Made by a program: the position numbers and the translations under genes | NCBI RefSeq assembly: GCF_910592395.1 | Contig: NC_088314.1 | Span: 6,014,001 to 6,078,000 of the forward strand | Length of the DNA: 64,000 bases | Reading direction: 5' to 3' | Origin: Lineus longissimus | Lineage: Eukaryota; Nemertea; Pilidiophora; Heteronemertea; Lineidae | In this document: piece after piece, positions 43,732 through 56,800 of the stretch | Numbering within the stretch: position 1 is the stretch's first letter | Layout of the letters: each line of letters opens with the position of its first letter | The notes under the pieces: generated by a model | What the model saw: only the letters and a program-made list of their open reading frames with translations | Databases searched by the model: none | What the model was told of the DNA's origin: nothing

Positions 43732-45540
43732 GTTACTATCTTGAAAGAACCTGGCTGTTACTCTCCAGAATCTGTTTAAGGAACAAGTCAACTGATAAAC
43801 TATTTATGAAGCAATGTTCTGGCTGAAGTGTGAAAGTGAAATTGAAAACGGTCCACCCACTGTATCAGCGAGGCAAAGTTGTCTGTTTTCCCTCTAGTCC
43901 TTTGAGACTGCACGAAACGAAACTGAAAATATCATCCACGAGTCGAGCACAAAATCTATATAAACCAAGCATTCCAAAACAATACACGGCAAACTTCCGT
44001 GTCCAATAGATCTATTGTAAAGCTGCGGGCATTTAGAGATAAATACCTGTATGATGTACATGTAGGCCTATGTGGTTTACAAAGGCTGCTGTGATTGTCA
44101 TTATGTGGAAATTAAGACAGAAGGTCTGATTTGTCAACACAGCAATGTTGGTGCCAGAGTGGTATTTCCGACTTGCAAAAGCAATCTGTCATCAAGGAAG
44201 GTCATTGGCGTTGATCCAGCGAAACGATACAGAGAAACTGCTCCATGATTGTAAATACCCACCGAGCCATTTGCCCATCGTAAAAAAGCTGTTTTATTAT
44301 ATAGATGGCCGAGTCTCACTGACCGCAACATTATTGCGTATATGCAACATTACTGGGTGTATAATCAGAATCTTTCAATGAATAGTTTTGTCCTCTCTCC
44401 CACATTCTGAGGAATTCAGGGCGAAGTTCGCTTCTCTGGCCAAGCGCATTATCCTCCGACTTCGTCAGGATCACAGATGTTCAATCACGGACGAGTAGAA
44501 CGATAGAAGTATGTGCTTTAATAATAGTTGCAAACTATAGTCTGTCCTGTTGTTCTCCATCCCATGAAGTCAGAACGGCTCCTGGCCAAAGGGTTAAGGG
44601 CGACCAATAGTCCATCCTGACATAACCAGTGGTTTTGAATGTATACGCGCCTCTCGATAGGAGTATCAAAAACCTGTATCTAAGGATGCCAATAGTCAGG
44701 TATATATATAGGCTACTTTACATGATTGTAGTCTCTATCACGGATCTCTAGCACTATACCAGCAGTGTCCGCGCTCTTTGCAGACTAGACGAGAATCTTA
44801 TTGAAGCGAAAGTAACTTTACCCGAAAAGTAGTCATGACCAATTTTAGACACGGGGATAAAGTTACTTTCACTTCAATAATGTGAAATGATTCTGCCAGG
44901 GCCGGGATTCGTGAGACTATTGATAGACCATGCCCTCTGATAATCCACGTAGGTCTACAATATATCATAAACCAGTAGCCTAATTCCTTGGTGGCCCGGA
45001 CCTTAGAGTAACTAGTCTGGTTCTGAGCCTGGACTTATATTACAAAGACAAGAGGATCTTGTCCCATCTTGTCCTCATTTGCAGTTCATAGTCTACCAGT
45101 TTCTCAGATGATGGTCACTCATCAGCTCGGTCATTATCTGCACCTTCAAGTTACACGCGCACCGGCTACAGGCACGGGCCGCATGGCGAAAAAAATATTT
45201 TAAATTTCGCGCTCTTAGGCTGGTTCCATTTATATAGCAACCCATCTCGCGTCCCCTCGAAACGTAAATAAACTGGTAGTTTATCCGGTAACAGGCTGGT
45301 GGTGTATTTCCTACGTGTAAGAAAACAAAATGGTGGGCATCTGGGACATTTTTCCTATTTTGCAGTGATATTTTGATATATAATTCATAAATACTGGCAT
45401 TGAGATGAAAGAAAATGTTTTAAACGTATCTTAATACATATAGAGTTGGTAAAAATGAAAATGATACCTAGCTTTCACCATATCACAACTTGCAGAGCTT
45501 CAAAAAGTGAGAAAAAAAACAAAAACTGTCATACTCGTTG
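43732..45540. other. Intergenic stretch between divergent genes
   Basis: This holds the upstream regions of the tetraspanin (minus) and the EF-hand gene (plus). The only structure seen is an imperfect inverted repeat at 44800-44878 (attgaagcgaaagtaacttt / aaagttactttcacttcaat), about 25-bp arms with a 28-base spacer. Confidence 0.45.
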
Positions 45541-45908
45541 CAGCCATTAGGCTTATATAGCAGTCTGAGTCAACTCAAGTCGAGCATTGCAATTTTCAAG
45601 TGTCAGTCAGCATGCATGTGCACGCACTCTCTGACTCTGCTGCTTTTCTGCTGGCTGACGAGGCCCGACGGAAGAGTCAGACATGTAACTGTCACTGTGT
45701 CAGTGCGACAATGGTAGTAAATACTGGCTGTCGGAGACAAGCCAAGAGTGTCACTGTGTCATGCCTGCTGCTGTGTTACTGACAAGACACTGGACTGTCA
45801 CTGAGTGAACTGAAAGGGGGTCGCTCTCTCTCAATAGTCTCATCGTCTCATGCTGATATGTTCCAGTAATAAACCTTGCTTATTAAAATGCTCATTCCTT
45901 TATTTCAG

Positions 45909-48900
45909 ACATAAAAAGCGAATTCTTCCTACTGAAAAATGTAACATTATAATTTATACTGGTCACCTCTCAACTGAGGACAAAATGGGCCTGACTGATA
46001 CGGCCCAGCTTCCCAATCCTGATCAGGAAAATCCACTGCGCAAGGCGTCATCAATCAGATCCAAGAAATCAAATCTATCTGAGTATGGCCTCGGCAGACT
46101 TTTTGATACAGACAATGCCGACCATCTCAGTATAGAAGACCAACTCAAATTATACAAAAAACGTGATTTAGAGGATACCAAATACTATAAATGTGCTGTA
46201 AAGGTATTCTGGGCTCCCAGAAGCAGAAAACGGGTGATTGTTGCTCAACCTAAAGAAGTGCTCCGTGGTGGTCATCCAGATGCACCCAAAGAAGAAAAGT
46301 CACGATTTTCAAAACCTGCTCTGCCAAAGGTTGGTGAAGACACAAGTATAGCAGAGCTGGAGAGAATCATAGAAGATCTTGAAAAGGGGCCAGAGAAGCC
46401 AATATCTAGACCTCCACCAGAAATATCATCCAAGTTCACAGAACCTGATGAGATAACTGAGTACAAGACATGGCTAGAGAAACGTAAGCAGCTCAGGACA
46501 GATATTGATTCCATGGGTTTGAATGAAGAATGGCTGGCTAATAAACCGAATAAGACAGAACTGGAGATGAGAGTGCTGCAGAAGATTATTGATGACAGGA
46601 CACCAAAGATACCATCACCTGTGGTGAGTTCTGGAATAGCCTGACCAGCTTCTTTTGTTTCCTAATACCTTGTACCTGGTGACTATTCATAAGAACAAGA
46701 GAAACACCCTTCCAAGTCCAAGTGACTGGCTTGTTCGTTACTTCCTTTGTTTGTGGCATGCAAGTAATACTTTAATCGTGAGCAAAAAGGAGAAAAAGAC
46801 ATTTAATTTTTGCCCTTAATATACCGCTCATCAAGTATGGATTAACCAATCTATACTTGCTCTCATGAATATACTGGTAGGAATGTATTATATGTACACT
46901 TAGCTCTTACTCTTGGCTACCAGTAGGTTTTCTTTTATCATTTAGTGCAACTTGAATCTCTACAAAACATTTTTGAGTTAATTTGAAAATTTCCTCCAGC
47001 CTGTCCCAGATCCACCATATGATTTTGAAATGTCTGATGATGTCCCGAGGTTCCGTCGTCCATGTCCTGAGGCCATTCAAATCCTGGAACAGTTCCTGTC
47101 AGAGAAAAAGATGCGGCTTGTCGACCTGTTCCAAGCCGTGGACAAAGACAAGAGTTGGTCACTTACTAAGGATGAATTTGTGGAGGCAATCAAATTGGTA
47201 AGATTGATTGTTCCAATTGCAAAGAGGGGTGAATCAAGGATCTGGTAATAGAAATTTTCAAGTCCTTTACATTTCCATCTTTATTTTTCAGTTCGCTGAA
47301 TCCTTGCTTCCCCCTCCCCCCCCCCCCCAAAAAATGCCTTAATGGCAGGCTGCACTGCTGATTTCAGAAAATTAGGGTTTTCTTATTTTTGTGAAAACAG
47401 TTGCAGATTAATTTCTATTTGGGCACATTTCCTCGTGACTTTACAAAGAGATATTGGCACATTCGTTTTGTGTTTTTAGTCACAGATGTGCTCCAGCAGT
47501 AGTTTAGAATAAACACCACACCACTAACAAAGATTTCATAATTCTTTGAATCGTCCTCAGCATTTCAGTAAAACTTGTCTTCTTTTCAGGCTGGTATTGA
47601 CATGACTGACGATATGTTAGAAGATCTAATGCTGTCTCTTGATGTTGACATGAACAAGGAAGTAACGTACAAGCAACTTCTCAAGGGAATGAGGAGTTGG
47701 AAGAAGGAAAAGTTTGACAGTAAACGGAAACTTATAGCATCCGGTAAAACAGGTAACTATGACAATGATCTCCATTAAAGCGCTGGCTCTTGAATTGTAG
47801 AGGAGTGGGTCTGCCTTGGTTTGGTGTTACCATTAGCTCAGGGTGAGCCCTTATGCCAAATTTTGCCTCGATGGCTTTTGTGGAATCAGTCCTTAACTGG
47901 AGTGCTTTAATTTTTAACTGCCATTTTTCAGATTACCAACTTGATAATCCCAGAAGAAACCGACCTACAGTTTGTCCCCCAGAACACAGCCTCACACCCT
48001 CTGCTGAACTTACGAGTGCCCTTGAAAGCCAAAACCTACATCTCTCAGAACCAAGAAAGGAGGTGACATTCAGAGGGCATAATGCTGTGCGTTCAAAGGG
48101 CAGTCGGTCCAGTGAGCGTCTTACACCTCCACCACCTGATTTACGATCTGAGGTTTACTATCTCGGTAATCCAGAGGCAATGGTGGCGTTAAGGAAAATG
48201 AATCGGGAGTTATTGAAACAGGGAAAAAAGGTATATTTTGTTAGATAGTCGACTGGTGTGTCTAGCCATTAATCCTATTTGTCTTACTTCAAGGTCTTGG
48301 TCGTACTTTATCTTCTGCGTGGTCAAATACATTTCAGTTGAATGATTAGTAGTAAAAAGGAAAGTGTTATTTCAAATTAAAATTAAGAAATTGTCTTCCC
48401 CAGAAATCTTCGAGACAAAAAACAGCAAATTTCCAGAATGGTAAATCTATGATCAAGACCGGAAATAAAGCCATTGACAATCATTGTCGACCTTCCACGT
48501 TAACTGGCGACGTTGCTGACATGGTGGACAAGTTCCGACAACTGAGACTCAAAGAATATGAAGAGGTCAACCGACTTTGTAAAGAATCGGGCGTGGTTTT
48601 GACTGAGAAACTGTTGGAGAAAGGTAAATGTACAATGAAAATAATTTCAGACTCAATGGGTGATATGAATAAATACTAGCAAATGCTTTTACTCCGGTTT
48701 TGTACTGGAAGGCCTAGTGTAAATGTACATGGAGATTTAGATAAAAGCATTTGCTAGTCTTTATTCATATCACCCAATGTGTGTGTTATGTGTTGTGCAG
48801 TGTTTTAAAATACTGGTCCTCAACCAGCTAATAGACGATGTCTTGACTGAAATAGTCCTACCTAAAATAGTAAAATTCCCATTTTTTTGTATGTGTGTCT

Positions 48901-50073
48901 AATGTTTGAAGTTTGTCATGATCCTTCCCACTAAGGGATATAATCCTTTCCATACGAGTCCTAATGCCAGGTTTCTGTATTTCAGTGCTGTTTCATCCTC
49001 CTGACAAATCCCACAGAGCACTGAAGAAGAAAATCCGGCAGCCGGGTGGTCAGTTGCTGTCATCACATTTTGCTGATCCACCAAAACGGCCGACTACACC
49101 GATCGAGGTCAAACACAAGGGCCATATGATCAAGACAGCGTCTGGTAAACTTCTGATTGACAGCCGTCACATGTATCCAGATAGCCATTCTGTGAAACCG
49201 GTTGGAACAAGGATGACATTATCGACAGGGAGGGCATTTATTCAAAGGCAGGTGGACTGCTGGATGACGTTTGAAGAGTATGAGAAACTAACAAGGTGAG
49301 TTGTTAGTTATCTTTTGAGCTCCTGTTGCCAATCGTTAATCAGTCCCCATCTTTCACTTCATACCCAACTTTCACTTCGTCCACAACCTGCAAGCGAAAT
49401 TTATAGCGAAGCTGTTTATTTTGGTGATTGGCTCACTATTGACTTATGAAATGTGCCCCTGTACTACATGTACTTGAAAAAGAGTTTTTTATATTCTTCC
49501 TTCTTATTTTCAGTAAATTTGCTGCTCGTTATAAGGATTTGCATGGATGTGATATGAATGCTTTCTGGCCTGGACACCTACTCGATAAACTACGTCTTTG
49601 TATGCCACCATACGACAGCCACAAACCTGCAGGAGTCACGGCGATGTTCCAGCCTATCATGCGAGAGAAGAAGATTTACCATGGGTACGATAACGATATT
49701 AACACATTACCTGTTGGTGACAATGGTCACTCACAGTTTACGTGTGTTGACCCATATATCAGGAAATACTAAGCAAGATGTATGTCGAATTTCATTTTTG
49801 ATTGAGTTTGCCAGTATATAAAGTAATGAGATCTACTCATACATTCTATTTTGTTCCAATGATTGCGTGTTTTTCTGTAAGATGGGTAACCTCGATCCAA
49901 GAGTGACATTTTTTTGTGAAATGCACCGTAGTACAATGTTGTGGGACAACTGAACAGATAGGCTGTTACTTGTAAAAAGCAGAGAAAGCCATCTTATATT
50001 CCGTCCATAGTGAAGAATTATGTTTACAGTTGAAGACTGTGTAAAACTAAGAGAGGAAATCATGAGAAATAAA
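45909..50073 (+). CDS. EF-hand protein, EFCAB12-like (695 aa)
   Basis: The first exon seen follows acceptor 'tttatttcag' at 45899-45908; ATG is at 45985 (MGLTDTAQLPNPDQENP). Coding exons: 45985-46623, 47000-47197, 47590-47752, 47932-48230, 48404-48623, 48986-49295 and 49514-49772 (TAA). All phases agree. Residues 261-272 form a canonical EF loop (DKDKSWSLTKDE); residues 297-308 form a second, degenerate loop (DVDMNKEVTYKQ, Gln at position 12), so one high-affinity Ca2+ site is likely. The rest is charged and low in hydrophobics, with Pro-rich linkers (RLTPPPPDL) and a C-terminal block FWPGHLLDKLRLCMP. Length, one paired EF hand and this end block fit EFCAB12, a poorly studied family; that assignment is from memory. 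The poly(A) signal AATAAA is at 50068-50073. Upstream noncoding exons were not placed. Confidence 0.8.
48657..48776. repeat. Hairpin element in an EF-hand gene intron
   Basis: tgggtgatatgaataaatac...gctttta (48657-48691) is matched by its reverse complement at 48742-48776 with one base missing. The 50-bp loop holds no gene. It is probably a small MITE inserted just after the donor of exon 5. Confidence 0.75.
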
Positions 50074-50125
50074 ACTGTTTTTCAAAATTTTGTTTCTTGA
50101 TCTTTTTCACCTTGCATGGGGCTCC

Positions 50126-50572
50126 ATGCCGATCCACCGTCGTGCGTATATCCATCCTTCACCGCCGATAACTCCCCCCCTGATCGGCCGTCAGAAGGGC
50201 CGTTACTTTATCAGTAGTCTCCCTGCATTCCCCATGCGTCCATGTCGCGACAACACTAACATTACACTGGTGGTTGTCGCACGAGACACACACTGAAAGC
50301 CATCATAATTGAAGACCTGGTGTTCAATGAGCGACGGTTCCAGGGATGCTGACCTGACCCAAATGCACAGTGCATGTTGTATAGAAGAAGAGTTACCTGA
50401 TCCCGTGGTTGGCACTATCAATTCAGGCTGTCATTCTATTACTTTGTGTCGAGCAATTTGATTGACCACCCATTTATGATGGTGCATCTGACAGATTTCC
50501 TAGCCCTTGATGTCGGCAGTGAAGGGAGACTTTTAAGACTGATATTCACTGCTGATAAGTCGGCATGATGGG
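50126..50572 (+). repeat. Dispersed inverted-repeat element
   Basis: It begins ggggctccatgccgatccac and ends gtcggcatgatggggctcc; left and right parts match the shorter copy at 33134-33222. The interior has no supportable ORF. It lies just beyond the poly(A) signal of the EF-hand gene. Confidence 0.5.
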
Positions 50573-50706
50573 GCTCCTGTTTTCCCATAAAGATCTCAGT
50601 TGGGCACTTTGATATGGCTTGTGATATAACCCCATTCTCTGTTATAGTACAAACTGCCAGTGTGGCATTGATTCAGTGTCGTGAACTTCATGTGATGAAG
50701 TCTGCT

Positions 50707-50768
50707 AGTCATTTGCATGTCCAAGAAATAATCTGCAAGTCATTTGCATGTCCAAGAAATAATCTGCA
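50707..50768 (+). repeat. 31-bp tandem duplication containing an octamer
   Basis: agtcatttgcatgtccaaga, followed by aataatctgca, occurs twice in direct succession. Each copy contains ATTTGCAT, the POU-factor octamer. It lies between the EF-hand gene and NAA10, with no evidence of function. Confidence 0.7.
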
Positions 50769-51293
50769 ATGCATACAGAGTTATTCTGATCCTCAAATCC
50801 AAGTTTCCGTCACCACCTGTCCAAGACGAGACTTACAGCAACAAATATATTCTTCGTATCAACAGATTTATTCAGAAATTTTACATGATGAGTTTTCACA
50901 CCAGCTGCATCTTGGCTGACAACTACATTCCTCCTTCAAAATGTTTTTGCCAATTCCATATGCATTGGCTTTTTTTGGAAACAAATCCAGTTGACAGGCA
51001 CAAATACCAGTCAACTGATTTTGAAGAGGGAAACTGCAAATTATTAGAACATATCCTTCTTCTCAGATACAAATGACAGGCTCCAATTCTACCAAAATTC
51101 TTCCATCTGTGGTGTTTTTAATAAAGTTTCATCACACGTTACTCGGTAGACAAGGATTGTAGCCCTCTTTGATACAAAATTTGTTTCATGATCACACCTT
51201 TTGAGGTGTGTTAGTCCTTAAATGATAATGCAGCAATTTTAAGGAAGTAACTTTCCTCAAGTGAAATGCTATGATGCATAGTCCTTGTGTTCA

Positions 51294-53245
<1,952 letters not shown>

Positions 53246-53345
53246 TTTTCTTGAAGAAAATTTACGCTACAAGGGAGAAAATAAGACTTTTATAGTGATA
53301 TTTCGACGAAATTTTTCCTGTAGCTTTTTATTTTGCAATCGGTAT

Positions 53346-53414
53346 CCGGTCGTTTCGCTCCATGACGGTTTCGCCCCCAGTCGTTTCGCTCGAAATTGAA
53401 GTCGTTTCGCACTG
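53346..53414 (-). promoter_or_regulatory. Cluster of GCGAAACGAC motifs upstream of NAA10
   Basis: On the minus strand GCGAAACGAC occurs three times and GCGAAACCGT once in 69 bases, 100-170 bases above the NAA10 start codon, next to a G/C-rich run (53440-53465). Spacing is irregular, so this is a motif cluster rather than a simple repeat. A promoter-proximal factor site array is inference. Confidence 0.35.
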
Positions 53415-53821
53415 TGTTCTGCCAAAGTGACAGCAAGGGGGAAGGGGTGGGGGGAGGGGGAGGGGATGATCCTGCAAATCGGAAGTACTTAACTTGTATG
53501 TACATTGTGTCCATTTGACTGACTAATGTCTGTAAGTAGATAGTCACAACCCTACAGTCCCTACAACCCTACAACCTGAAGACAGTCACAACCCTACATT
53601 GACCCCTATTGGCCATTTCGTGTAACTTTATCTTGACTGCCTTGTTACTGCCTATATTGTCCCTTTAAGAGGATTTCATCAGAAATCAGTTGTCTGCTGG
53701 ATGTAACCACAAGTCAATTTGAGGTCCCAACTTCAACATTTTAGCAAAGACAGGATTATCATGATCCAGATGCCATGTACACTTCTGAAGAATGCTCTAC
53801 GAAGAATCAACAAACACTTTG

Positions 53822-56800
53822 CTACATAAAGAAATATACTTTATTTTGTACAACAGTACCAATACAATATGTCTGCTGATAACAAGTGATCTAACGACAC
53901 ACAACAAGGAGATCAGCAGATCAAGATGGAACAAAAAATAACTTAAGGGAGCAGCCACTAGATAAGGAGATTGCTACATCTGTAGATTAAATCGTACACA
54001 AAGTCTATTTTCTCTATTACTCAGCTAGATAGGACAAGGATGATTTTCCACATATTATACTCCTTTGATTCAGCGCCATGATTGACAGAACTTTTAACTC
54101 CTTGAGGGCCAAAGACATTGTTTGACATGTTTTAGATTGCGATAGTTGATAGCTCCTCAATTGATTAGCCTTTGTCTCGGAGCCGAAAGACAATGATTTC
54201 AGGTCAAAGTGGGCAATGACTTAGGCAGCCTCTGGCACTGAAAATTTACGGGATTTGATTGATGTTCCATCAATGATACATATAAGTTCCTATGGTCATA
54301 AGCCTTTCAATTTTTGGCTGCAATGGTTTGAGTCCTTTATCCTATCAAGCTCAATATTGAAACATTTGACAAATTGCTGTGAAGAAGATATGCTTGAAGG
54401 TGCATCTCAGCTGTTCAAAATATTCAAGAATTAATAACTATTGATGTTATCAAGTATAGATATATCTATACTTAATCTATACTTGAGTTTATGCAGAAAC
54501 TGACACTGTTCTCTTTTTGCCACAGAAAAATATGCTGGGCAAGTAAAAGCAATGTTTGTTCATGGGGCTCAAAGTACATGGATCAAATTATACAGGAAGG
54601 CCTATGGGGCTGTTCCTTTTTATTTCTATAAGTAATTATACCGTTATATGTTAAATGACAGTTAGAGAAGTATGTAAGATCAACTGTATCAGAATCCATT
54701 AATAATTGTATGATTCTTGAAGACATCAAAATGCTTTATAATGCACTAATATTATGCAAGCCTCATTCAGCATGACATTTCTTTATCTATCCAAAATCTA
54801 TATGGAACTTCGAAAACATCCACTATTTGTATAATAGGTTGAAGACAGAAGCCCGAAAAAATTGTATAACTTCATCGGATTCAAGATATTTTTGAGATGG
54901 TACCTAAAAATGATATTGCCGTAATGTCATGGTATTGCTTCATATCACATATATCTCCCCCAATACATGAATATATTTACATCTAGATATTTATACAGGC
55001 TGTACCAAAATTTATTTGAAGCAAGAACTTTTAAATACTGTACTCAATCAGCTGTTTGTGCTGTAAGTGTCAAATCAGTAATACTTTGGTGTATAAGCTT
55101 ATTGTGTAGCTTTAAAATAGAGATCCCCATTACATGGAGATATTTTGAAGCTGTTCAAAGCTGTTCCCCATCAAATAGATTTGGTACAATCATAATATAC
55201 AATTCTACACAAATACAAGTACAAAATATTCCTTGTTATAAGTCATGTCCATGACACATGAAAACGTAGTAATGCCAATATGAAACTAGACAACTCTCTG
55301 TGCAGACCCTGTTTCCATAATATTGCACAACAACAGAAACTTGCACTAAAACACCAAGACCAATCCCCAATCCCCCCCTCCCTCCCCTCCCCATGCATAC
55401 ATTTTTACACTTCCGAAAAGCACATTTTTAGCATTTTGTAACACTACACATTTACTTGCACCCACCCAATACATTAGAACGAATCACATATCAGTTCCAA
55501 ATTTTATCTCATTAAAAGTCAAGAACCCCCACAGACCTGCCCCTCAATTAACATTTACAGGTTGTATTTCATAATATTTTAAATCAACTAACATTATTTT
55601 CTAAAGACATGAATATATGAATATGAAATATCAGATTGTGACACATACTCAGTATATTTGTATTTATTTATGTATTTTCATATCTGACCTACATTATTGC
55701 TACAACCTGAATGAACATCTGAAGGGGTCAGAACCAAATTGAGTGTACAAAGTTGTCATATTTCAATTCATACCACCAAGGACAAATTTCTATACTTTTC
55801 CAGTTACATTCCATCTCCTCAAAATGGACCAAAAAAAATTGTCTTATATCATACACTATCACGTCTCTAGTTCTGGCCCCCTAAATCCTGATTAAAAAAA
55901 TTACTTGGACAGAAAGTGAATTACCTGAATTACAACATGAGTCAACATGCTGCAAAAAATTAAAATTTAGATCCTTTTTTTCAGCTTTTAACAACAAAAT
56001 ATGCATAGTATAAATTATTGGAAGGAAATTTTTCTAAGATAATTTTTCAATATTTAACAAATCACATTAATCAGTCCAGACGTAATTCTGTAGCCTTGTG
56101 TTATTATGCATAGATTCACAAATATACAATTCAGTACATAAAATGTGAAAAATCAAAACCATTGTGCAGGATTATCTTCTCCAAAAGCATGCATGGCTCG
56201 GTTTTACAACAAAACATTGCAGTGATACCACACTAGCTGTCCATGAAAGAGAACGACTCTGCCACACCAATTTACCACAAATGACATCAATTTGCATTAC
56301 TGACCTTAGCCAAACCGAACACAGAAGTGGATACATTCCATAAGCTCAGAGAAGCCAAAATCAGGAGAAAAGCCTTTTTAAAACTTGCATCGATGCCATT
56401 TGCAGTTTCCAATAATGGACACTGTTCAGACACCCAAAGCTGGTCATTTCCCAAATATTCTGTGTCCTAATTGGTGGTAAGTTTGCAGAATGCAGGGTTG
56501 TGTTGGACACAAAATCAATGAAATATACCAAAAAAATTAAAGAAAACATTATATTCCTAGCAGAACAATTACCCATAACCAGTACACAAGATGTGCATAT
56601 CTTAGTGCAGAAGTGCATGAAGCTCATAGCATGATAACAAATGCATAAGTGACGCTATCCAATATGATACAGACAATATAAAGTATTGTTCAAGATCTTG
56701 TGAGAAATCGTTATTCCGCTCTCATTTCTATATTCTTTCCTATATTTGACTGGACGCACCTCAAATTATCTATCAGCTCCTGCAGCCAACCTCTAATCCA

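Noticed and set aside
45600-45782. 60-codon plus ORF upstream of the EF-hand gene
   Set aside because: Biased composition and no splice link to the first coding exon; likely promoter or 5' UTR sequence.
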